NCBI GenBank assembly: GCA_934646865.1
Contig: CAKUEU010000026.1
Span: forward strand, 1 to 24,132
Length of the DNA stretch: 24,132 nt
Reading direction: 5' to 3'
Source of the DNA: an uncultured Collinsella sp.
Lineage (GTDB): Bacteria > Actinomycetota > Coriobacteriia > Coriobacteriales > Coriobacteriaceae
Under the pieces are notes generated by a model. That model worked only from the letters and a program-made list of their open reading frames with translations. It made no database searches and had not been told where the DNA came from. The stretch's first letter is position 1. Every line of letters starts with the position of its first letter. The translations under genes and the position numbers were made by a program. Shown piece by piece: positions 1-5,427 of the stretch.

Positions 1-674
1 AGCGCCTTCTTGCGGCCGCGGTTGACGCCGATCAGCGACAGCGAGCCGGCCAGGTCGTAGGAGAGCTCGGGCTTGACGTCGAGCTTTGCCGTGAGCTGTG
101 CTGCCGCGGGCGGAATGCGGCCGCCGGCCGCCAGGGCGTCAAAGCTCTCGAGCGTAAAGTAGCCGTGAACGTAGGTCTTGGCCTCGTTTGCCCAGTCGAC
201 CAGCTGCTTGGCGGTCAGTCCCGCCGAACGCTGGCGCACGGCCTCAAGCGCCAAGAGCTCGCCGGTCGCACAGGGCAGAGCGTTGTCGACCACGTACAGC
301 TCAAAGTTGGGATACTCGGCGCGCACGGCGTCCGCCGCCTGGCACGCGGAGTTGTAGCTCGACGACAGCGCCGAGGTAAAGCACAGGTAGACCGTGGGCG
401 TACCCTCTTTGGCGCACTCGGTAAAGAACTCGATATAGCGACCGAGCGACACAGCCGAGGTGGACACGCGGGCACCGGCGCGCATGCGGTCGTAGAACTC
501 CTTGGGTGTGATGCTCGACCAGATGTCATCCGTGCGCTCCTCGCCATCGATAATGAAGGGGAAACCCAAGATATCGACATCGAGGTTCGCGGCGACCTCG
601 GGGCTAAAGTCGCAGCAGGTATCGACGACGATGCGGCAACGGTCCGAATGACCGGCGGATGCGGCCTTGTCCAT
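1..674 (-). CDS. DegV family protein, 3' end cut by window edge
   Basis: DegV-family proteins bind a fatty acid in a two-domain fold; in Gram-positive bacteria the related FakB subunits hand fatty acids to the kinase FakA for phospholipid synthesis. About 224 codons are visible of a family usually near 280 residues, so the C-terminus lies outside the window. Family blocks seen in order are IVVDTCCDFSP near the N-terminus, RVSTSAVSLGRY, VYLCFTSALSSSYNSA (the usual serine-rich lipid head-group loop), VVDNALPCATGELL, and AAGGRIPP near the visible end. The ATG at 672-674 has an AAGGAG ribosome binding site eight bases upstream. A terminator after hpf separates it from that gene, so it is probably transcribed on its own. 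The family call is firm; the exact ligand is not known. Confidence 0.9.
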   Translation of the reverse strand, partial: MDKAASAGHSDRCRIVVDTCCDFSPEVAANLDVDILGFPFIIDGEERTDDIWSSITPKEFYDRMRAGARVSTSAVSLGRYIEFFTECAKEGTPTVYLCFTSALSSSYNSACQAADAVRAEYPNFELYVVDNALPCATGELLALEAVRQRSAGLTAKQLVDWANEAKTYVHGYFTLESFDALAAGGRIPPAAAQLTAKLDVKPELSYDLAGSLSLIGVNRGRKKA

Positions 675-692
675 CAAAGCGACTCCTTACGT

Positions 693-724
693 AAAAAGGC
701 GGCCACCCGCATGGGATGGCCGCC
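693..724 (-). terminator. Intrinsic terminator after hpf
   Basis: On the minus strand an 8-bp perfect stem, GGCGGCCA with TGGCCGCC (717-724 and 698-705), is followed directly by a run of five T (693-697). It lies 30 bases past the hpf stop codon and just before the degV ribosome binding site, so it should end the hpf transcript. Confidence 0.85.
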
Positions 725-753
725 AACCGTTAACTCATGCAAGTTAACGTATT

Positions 754-1338
754 TTACTCGTCAAGTGTTTCGATACGGGGCTTGATGATGCCATATCCAC
801 CATTCTTACGGTGATACACCACATTGATGAGGCCAGTCGTCGCGTTCTCGAACACGTAGAAGTCATGGCCCAGCAGATCGGTCTGCACCAGCGCCTGCTC
901 CTCAGTCATCGGGGTGACGTCGATGACCTTCTCGCGGACGAGCAGGTCATCGTCCTCCTCGGGCAGCAGCAGGTCGGCCAGATCCTCGACACGCTCGACC
1001 GGTGCAACATCCGCTGCGCTGGCACCACCCTGGCGGTTGTCCACGACCTTGGTCTTGAACTTGCGCAGCTGGCGGGTGACCTTATCGGCGGAGAGGTCGA
1101 TGGCGGCGTACATATCTGCACCATGCTCGGCAACGCGAATCACCGAACCGCGGGCGCGAACCGTAACCTCGACGATTGCCGGGTTGGGGTTCGAGGGATT
1201 CTTCTCATAGCGAAGTACAACGTCGACCGTCATGGGCTCGATATCGAAAACCTTGAGCGCCTCGCCGATCTTCTCATCCACATGCGCACGCAGAGCATCG
1301 GTTACCGTCGTCTTGCGTCCAGAAACCTTGATATCCAT
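754..1338 (-). CDS. hpf: Ribosome hibernation promoting factor, long form (HPF/RaiA)
   Basis: Binds the 30S subunit of idle ribosomes and dimerises them into inactive 100S particles in slow growth. The 194-residue product has the long-HPF layout: an N-terminal S30AE domain (about residues 1-105, starting MDIKVSGRKTTVTDALR), an acidic linker, and the C-terminal dimerisation domain (about 135-194) with VIDVTPMTEEQAL and FYVFENATTGLINVVYHRKNGGYGIIKP. The reading frame stays open for 20 more codons upstream, but the family starts at MDIKV. The ATG at 1336-1338 has a GGAG site six bases upstream, so this start is chosen. It carries its own terminator. Family members are also called RaiA, which matters for the structured RNA found at 2726-2991. 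Confidence 0.95.
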   Translation of the reverse strand: MDIKVSGRKTTVTDALRAHVDEKIGEALKVFDIEPMTVDVVLRYEKNPSNPNPAIVEVTVRARGSVIRVAEHGADMYAAIDLSADKVTRQLRKFKTKVVDNRQGGASAADVAPVERVEDLADLLLPEEDDDLLVREKVIDVTPMTEEQALVQTDLLGHDFYVFENATTGLINVVYHRKNGGYGIIKPRIETLDE

Positions 1339-1555
1339 ACGTGGCTCCAATCTGCCTCGGGGACTTACTGTACTGGCTATGTACCCATTGCCGTGCATTT
1401 AATCACGCGGATTCCCAAAGACCCGAATAACGATTGCTTGATACCGCATACCGAAGTCTCGCACTTTTCTGTGGCAAAGTGCGCTATGGGAGGGCGTCAC
1501 CGGCATTAGTTTTGGCCCTAGAAATTTGCTTTGACCTGCTGGTTTTATAGAGATG

Positions 1556-1589
1556 AAAAAGCCGGGCTCCCCTATTGGGGAAGCCCGGC
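1556..1589 (-). terminator. Intrinsic terminator after the solute-binding protein gene
   Basis: A GC-rich hairpin (GCCGGGCTTCCCC paired with GGGGAGCCCGGC, one bulged base) is followed on the minus strand by five T (1556-1560). It lies about 65 bases past the stop codon at 1656 and should end that transcript before hpf. Confidence 0.85.
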
Positions 1590-1612
1590 AGTGCGTGTTG
1601 AAACCGTGAAGA

Positions 1613-1641
1613 GGCGTCTCTCCTAGCGCATAGGAGACGCC
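1613..1641 (-). other. Hairpin between the lipoprotein stop and its terminator
   Basis: An inverted repeat pairs 1613-1625 with 1631-1641 (GGCGTCTCCTA against TAGGAGACGCC, with two extra bases in one arm). It starts 14 bases past the stop codon at 1656. No T run follows on either strand, so it is not itself a terminator; it may protect the mRNA 3' end. With the terminator at 1556-1589, the hpf ribosome binding site and the hpf start, it accounts for most of the gene-free stretch 1339-1655. I see no convincing hpf promoter there. Confidence 0.55.
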
Positions 1642-1655
1642 ACCCCTAGCAATAA

Positions 1656-2648
1656 CTAGCTATTAAGCTTGTTAATGTCGTCGTCGGTGATGGTGTCTTC
1701 CTGGCTGGACGATTTGTCTTCGGAGGATGCGGTCTCATTGTGGGAATCGGAGGACTCGCTGCCGGAGGATGCGGAGCCAGACGACTGAAGGTTGACACCA
1801 GATACTGTCTTAGTGGTGAGGTCGTAGGGCATCGTGCCATACCAGACGCAGTGGACTGCCTCGAGCGTACCGTCGACCGTGATGCCGTCGAGGGCATCGC
1901 TCACGGCACGGCACAGTTCGTCATTGGACGAGAGGCCCGCAACACCAAGCGTCGAGGGCGCCTCGAGCGCACCGACATAGGAGATCTCGCTCATCAGGCG
2001 TGCAAGGTAGCCGCCGGCCGTGGAGTCGCAGATCACATAGTCGACTTCGCCGGACTCGAGCGCCTCAAAGCACTCGTTGATGTTGGGGTAGGTCTTTTGG
2101 TTGGCGGTGATGCTCTGCTTAGCAAGCGCCTCCTGCGAGGCCGATGACATCTGGACACCCAGAGTAGACGTGTTAAGGGTATCGGTGGAAACGTTTAGCG
2201 ACCCACCATCGCTGGTTCTACCGAACACGGAAGCGGCATCGTACAGGCAGGTGCCGAGCGAGCTAACGTCCCCGTCCGTGGAGTTGATCTCGCCGATAAA
2301 GATATCAGCCTTTTTGTCGCCGAGCGCGGAACCTGCCGAGGACGCATCGACAAAGGCGACCTTAAGGCCCATGCGGCTTGCGAGGGCGCGGGCAGCGTCG
2401 ACTGCATACCCCGTGAGCTCGCCGTCAGCGCCCTGCATGGCCTGCGGCGCATCGGAGGTATCGAGGGCAACCGTCAGGGTACCGGGAGTGACCAGGGCAT
2501 CATCCGACACCGTGGGCGTGACGGTCTCGTACTCGATCTGGTCGATCGTGGGAGTCGTGAACGTAGACAGCGGGTTGAACGCGCATCCGCTCAGGCCCAA
2601 AACGGCGATGACCGCTGCGGTCCCAGCACCTAACCGAGCCGCGTGCAT
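1656..2648 (-). CDS. Amino-acid-type ABC solute-binding lipoprotein (SBP_bac_3-like)
   Basis: Probably a surface lipoprotein that captures a small polar solute. The 330-residue product begins with a lipoprotein signal peptide (MHAARLGAGTAAVIAVLGLSGC) with lipobox LSGC and lipidated Cys22. A type-3 solute-binding domain follows (about residues 55-285), including TLTVALDTSDAP, ELTGYAVDAARALASRMGLKVAF, KADIFIGEI and VDYVICDSTAGGYLARL. The last ~45 residues are a Ser/Glu/Asp-rich tail, unusual for the family. The ATG at 2646-2648 is chosen because AGGGG lies nine bases upstream and the signal peptide begins cleanly there; an ATG six codons earlier is possible. The frame stays open 133 codons upstream, but that part overlaps a structured RNA and is not treated as coding. 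No permease or ATPase gene is adjacent, so it may be an orphan receptor. Confidence 0.82.
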   Translation of the reverse strand: MHAARLGAGTAAVIAVLGLSGCAFNPLSTFTTPTIDQIEYETVTPTVSDDALVTPGTLTVALDTSDAPQAMQGADGELTGYAVDAARALASRMGLKVAFVDASSAGSALGDKKADIFIGEINSTDGDVSSLGTCLYDAASVFGRTSDGGSLNVSTDTLNTSTLGVQMSSASQEALAKQSITANQKTYPNINECFEALESGEVDYVICDSTAGGYLARLMSEISYVGALEAPSTLGVAGLSSNDELCRAVSDALDGITVDGTLEAVHCVWYGTMPYDLTTKTVSGVNLQSSGSASSGSESSDSHNETASSEDKSSSQEDTITDDDINKLNS

Positions 2649-2725
2649 CAAGCTGCCCCTCACCATGTCCACTACCCTGCCTTCTGTGTCGTATACGATC
2701 CGTGCGTTGCGCGGAATATCAGATT

Positions 2726-2991
2726 GTTCCCACCAGCTGACCTGGTATTTGACCCCACACTTGCGCACCGGGGTGTTTGCTCGGGAGGCCGCAGCCACCT
2801 TCACGACTGGCCCGCTCGCCCGCGAGGCGGTATTGCCCCAAAGAAAGTAGAACGGACGGTGCGGCTTACATCTAGGACGCGCCATGATCGCGCCGCGCGC
2901 ACGCGGTCGCTTACGTGGATCCCTTTGACCGCGTCTGTCTTGGACTAGGACGGGCATTTCGTCCGTCCGCAACCACAGCCTGGTAGGAACG
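2726..2991 (-). ncRNA. Structured noncoding RNA, probable raiA-motif RNA
   Basis: A near-consensus promoter fires just ahead of a long helix-closed RNA. The predicted 5' end (about 2991) begins with GTTCCTACCAG (2980-2990), which pairs over 11 positions, one G-U, with CTGGTGGGAAC (2726-2736), closing a ~265-nt domain. Inside are a perfect 8-bp stem ACGCGGTC/GACCGCGT (2927-2934 with 2901-2908), a 6-bp stem GGACGG/CCGTCC (2963-2968 with 2948-2953), and a 7-bp CTCG-based hairpin with one bulge further 3'. No tmRNA, RNase P or SRP signatures are seen. Known: raiA-motif RNAs occur in Actinobacteria and Firmicutes, typically near raiA (hpf) and comFC. Both genes flank this RNA. The identity is inferred from context and structure, not from a covariance match. 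No terminator separates it from the lipoprotein gene, so it may also be that gene's leader. Confidence 0.6.
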
Positions 2992-2997
2992 TAGCGC

Positions 2998-3026
2998 ATT
3001 ATAGCTAAGTTCAAGCTAAAGTTTAA
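2998..3026 (-). promoter_or_regulatory. Strong sigma70-type promoter for the structured RNA and lipoprotein gene
   Basis: On the minus strand a -35 TTAAAC (3021-3026) and a perfect -10 TATAAT (2998-3003) are separated by 17 bases. The predicted start is about 2991, one base before the closing helix of the RNA. This is the best promoter in the window. Confidence 0.85.
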
Positions 3027-3083
3027 GGTTAGGGGCGTCATTCGCATCGCGAGTACAGATTTCGCAGGTCGGAGTGGGCTATT

Positions 3084-3128
3084 CGTGCCCCTGTGAAGCC
3101 CGGAGCTCCCCTATGGGGAGCTCCGGGG
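3084..3128. other. Extended GC-rich hairpin without T run
   Basis: A 13-bp perfect stem (CCCGGAGCTCCCC with its complement, 3099-3111 and 3115-3127) closes on a 3-base loop. An outer GTGCCCC/GGGGCAC pairing can extend it. It resembles the terminator at 1556-1589 in sequence but neither strand has a T run. It could be a degenerate terminator for the tmk-comF operon. Confidence 0.5.
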
Positions 3129-3147
3129 CACCCTTCCTAGGGTGCTG

Positions 3148-3364
3148 TGGCCAAAAAATGGCAAATATGAGTACTGTCACCAATTTAGTAACAGGCAATT
3201 TTGGCCTCTCGGACAGATTTTGCGCTCAGTGTCGCCAACCTGATGCTTAGTTATTCCACATTTGTTTATTATCTTCTTACTTTATGCCGCCTCCGAGTCC
3301 CAAATTCCTTGTTTTTGCTGTTACTGATTTAGTGACAGTACTCATATTTGCCATATTTTGGCCA
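3148..3364. repeat. 217-bp inverted-repeat element, copy 1
   Basis: Two 47-base arms, 3148-3194 and 3318-3364, are inverted copies of each other with about six mismatches; both contain GGCAAATATGAGTACTGT (or its complement). The 123-base AT-richer centre has no gene. The left flank (CTAGGGTGCTGTG) and right flank (AGGGCAT) recur around a second copy at 17762-17989, so the homologous unit is slightly longer than the arms. It sits between the nuclease-like gene stop and the RNA promoter. It could be a miniature inverted-repeat (MITE-like) element or encode a long-hairpin RNA. No target duplication is evident. Confidence 0.8.
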
Positions 3365-3398
3365 GGGCATATGATTAACCCCCTATTTTCGACGTGAA

Positions 3399-4508
3399 TT
3401 AGACCGGCTTAAGCCCAAAACACGCCCGCAGCGTGTTAAGCAACGCCTCTTGCTTCTTCCTGCGGGCATCGACACGATTCCGGTACCGCTTTCGCATACG
3501 CTGGTGCATGCGCCATGCGAGCGCTTCCATCGCTTCCATGTCACAGAGCATTTCGCTATTGACCGTCGCGACCTCGATTCCCATAGTAATCAAGCCCGTG
3601 TTGCGCTTTTCATCATGGATACGTCCCCTCCGAGAGGAATGGCCCAGCTCACCGTTGTATTCCAGGTCAAACCGGGCCGCTTCTTGATACGCATCGCAAA
3701 CTGCATGAGGCATCCCCGAGATTGCCTGCGCACGGTCATCGAACTCGATCTTGTAGTCGGTCTTAAAAGGTCCGCAGGCAAACCCGCCATAGGAAAACGG
3801 AAGCGAAAACAGGGCGAGCATGATGCACTCCATGGGTGAGCGCAGGTTTTCCGAAAGATAGGGACATAGACGCTGCAGTTGTTTGGCCGTGTTCCCCTTG
3901 TATACCGCGAGATAATCTGCCAGACGATCGGGCATCAGCACCGGCTCGACTTCGAAGTAACCCACGTCTGGTGGCTGGTCCTTGTCCTTTGCAAGTTTGT
4001 TCGCAACAGGCGAGCTGTAGGGAGGCAGAAACTTGCCGCGATCGCTGAGGGAAATCTTGGAGCACAGCTCCTGGGCCAGGGCAAACGCCTGGATGCAGCC
4101 GACCTCGCGCGCAACGGCAACACAAAGGGCCTCGGGAGATAGGCTGTACACCCCCGGTTCCACCTCTAGAATCGAGCCGGCGGGCAACCCGGAACATACG
4201 GACCAGCCTACGCCAGGCATGCGGCGGCGCTGCGCCGCAGATCCCACCAGCAAGCACAGATCTTCTTGCACCTCGCCACTTTTGGCTCCAATTCGCACCA
4301 AGTCGGGAAGATAGATATCCTCGGTCGAGGGCGACGACGTGCGCAGCACACGGCGCTCTTCATCGGGATTAAGGTCCTTCCAGCTGATATAGCCCATCTG
4401 CCGGCGCTCGGCGCGCATCATGCGCAGCGCTGAAGCGCCTGTTAGGATTACGGAAGCCGCTAGCTGTTCGCCTGTCGGCTCGTTGCGCCGCTCAATCTTC
4501 ACTGCCAC
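3399..4508 (-). CDS. Unknown protein with C-terminal DUF559/Vsr-like nuclease-type domain
   Basis: No named family is recognised with certainty. The 369-residue product has an N-terminal half reminiscent of AbiEi-type antitoxin-like proteins (LTGASALRMMRAERR near residues 23-37, and SPMECIMLALFSLP in the middle). A C-terminal block at residues 280-318 has the pattern D-L-E-Y-N-G, then G-H, then R-x-H-D-E-K-R and M-G-I-E-V, which matches the PD-(D/E)XK-like core of DUF559/Vsr-type endonucleases (candidate residues D281, E283, H290, D299). The tail is basic. The GTG at 4506-4508 is chosen because AGGGG, overlapping the comF stop codon, lies seven bases upstream; the gap to comF is ten bases, so translation is probably coupled. 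The frame runs open further upstream inside comF, but that is shadow. Nuclease activity is inference only. Confidence 0.75.
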   Translation of the reverse strand: MAVKIERRNEPTGEQLAASVILTGASALRMMRAERRQMGYISWKDLNPDEERRVLRTSSPSTEDIYLPDLVRIGAKSGEVQEDLCLLVGSAAQRRRMPGVGWSVCSGLPAGSILEVEPGVYSLSPEALCVAVAREVGCIQAFALAQELCSKISLSDRGKFLPPYSSPVANKLAKDKDQPPDVGYFEVEPVLMPDRLADYLAVYKGNTAKQLQRLCPYLSENLRSPMECIMLALFSLPFSYGGFACGPFKTDYKIEFDDRAQAISGMPHAVCDAYQEAARFDLEYNGELGHSSRRGRIHDEKRNTGLITMGIEVATVNSEMLCDMEAMEALAWRMHQRMRKRYRNRVDARRKKQEALLNTLRACFGLKPV

Positions 4509-4518
4509 AAAACCACCC

Positions 4519-5325
4519 CTACCAAACACGTGCGATAGCAAGGCCATCGACTGCCGCAGCGCCGGCACGCTTGAGCTCCGCCGAGGCTGCTGCCATGGTC
4601 GCGCCCGTGGTGATAACGTCATCGATAAGCAGTAGGCGGCGGCCGTGCACGTCCTCAACCGTCTCGTACATGCCTTGGGCACGCTCGCGACGCTCCTCAC
4701 GACCGAGTTCGCGCTGGTCGCCATGCCCGTACTTGACGAGGGCATCGAGCAGGGGAACACCCGACAGCTCGCAAAATGGGCGCGCAATGGCCTCCATATG
4801 ATCAAAGCCACGCCGCCGAAACGCTGCCGCCGTCGCAGGCACAAACACCACCGCATCCGCACCGGACAGCACACCTCCTAAGCGTTCGGGCGCTACGACC
4901 TGGGCATGCAGGGCGGTGTCGTAGAGCAGCTCCGCCAGATACGGCGCCAGGCGTCGCTCGCCCGCGTCCTTGTACGCTTTAATGATGCGCGGCAGCGGAT
5001 GCGCATAGACGGAGCACGCCAGGCAGCGGTCGAGCGCCTCCGCCATTGCCGAGGACGTGCCCTCGACCGAACACTCAGTGCACAGCAAATCCCCAAACGG
5101 GGCGCCGCATCGGGTACAGCTATGACGTGGGTCGATGAGCGTGAGCGCGGCCAGGCAGTCTTGGCAAATAAGCGCACCGGCGCGCTCGCAGCCGGCACAT
5201 CGTGTTGGCGACAATGCCTCGAGTGCCTCGCGTGCCGCCCGCTCGGCAAACGGCAGCAATTCGTCCGCAAACGGTAGGGCGCCGGCACCCTGCAGACGGC
5301 TCAATTTGTTCAGATGGCTCTTCAA
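4519..5325 (-). CDS. comF: ComF family phosphoribosyltransferase-like protein
   Basis: ComF proteins help natural DNA uptake and process single-stranded DNA in competent bacteria, and are kept in many species with no known competence. The 268-residue product has four CxxC pairs at C43/C46, C54/C57, C70/C73 and C82/C85, forming zinc-binding modules. A type I phosphoribosyltransferase domain follows, with VFVPATAAAFRRRGFDH and the PRPP-binding motif RLLLIDDVITTGAT (230-243). The start is a TTG at 5323-5325, with GGGAGGG seven bases upstream; no in-frame ATG fits better. That binding site lies in the 3' arm of a 12-bp hairpin (5329-5364), so translation may be controlled. It follows ricT by 102 bases and is coupled to the next gene. 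Confidence 0.92.
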   Translation of the reverse strand: MKSHLNKLSRLQGAGALPFADELLPFAERAAREALEALSPTRCAGCERAGALICQDCLAALTLIDPRHSCTRCGAPFGDLLCTECSVEGTSSAMAEALDRCLACSVYAHPLPRIIKAYKDAGERRLAPYLAELLYDTALHAQVVAPERLGGVLSGADAVVFVPATAAAFRRRGFDHMEAIARPFCELSGVPLLDALVKYGHGDQRELGREERRERAQGMYETVEDVHGRRLLLIDDVITTGATMAAASAELKRAGAAAVDGLAIARVW

Positions 5326-5328
5326 GAC

Positions 5329-5364
5329 ACAACCCTCCCTACGTTCGGTCGCAGGGAGGGTTGT
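5329..5364 (-). promoter_or_regulatory. Hairpin covering the comF ribosome binding site
   Basis: A perfect 12-bp inverted repeat (ACAACCCTCCCT 5329-5340, complement 5353-5364) with a 12-base loop. On the minus strand the 3' arm contains the comF Shine-Dalgarno AGGGAGGG. The following bases (GTCTTG) give no real T run, so translational control fits better than termination. Confidence 0.6.
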
Positions 5365-5376
5365 TGATTCAGCGCT

Positions 5377-5382
5377 ATGGTA
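5377..5382 (-). promoter_or_regulatory. Possible -10 element for comF
   Basis: TACCAT on the minus strand, about 52 bases before the comF start. Similar GGTACCAT/CTACCAT motifs precede ppaC and glk, and TATCAT serves tmk. No good -35 is visible. Transcription from here would place the 5' end just before the hairpin at 5329-5364. Confidence 0.3.
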
Positions 5383-5427
5383 CCCCGACGCGATTGGGGT
5401 AAGGCGGGTTAAATCCGCTCGCGGGCG

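Noticed and set aside
2726..2991. SRP RNA, tmRNA, RNase P RNA or 6S RNA as identity of the structured RNA
   Set aside because: None of the conserved cores of SRP, tmRNA or RNase P RNA is present, and the length is too great for typical 6S RNA; raiA-type context fits better.
2649..3047. Coding of the 133-codon extension before the lipoprotein
   Set aside because: It crosses a strong promoter and a structured RNA, and would bury the signal peptide.
3099..3127. Terminator for the tmk-comF operon
   Set aside because: Stem is strong but no T run follows on either strand, so it is listed only as a hairpin.
4509..4874. N-terminal extension of the nuclease-like gene to 491 residues
   Set aside because: The extension overlaps comF in another frame; a GTG with a proper binding site directly after comF explains the start.
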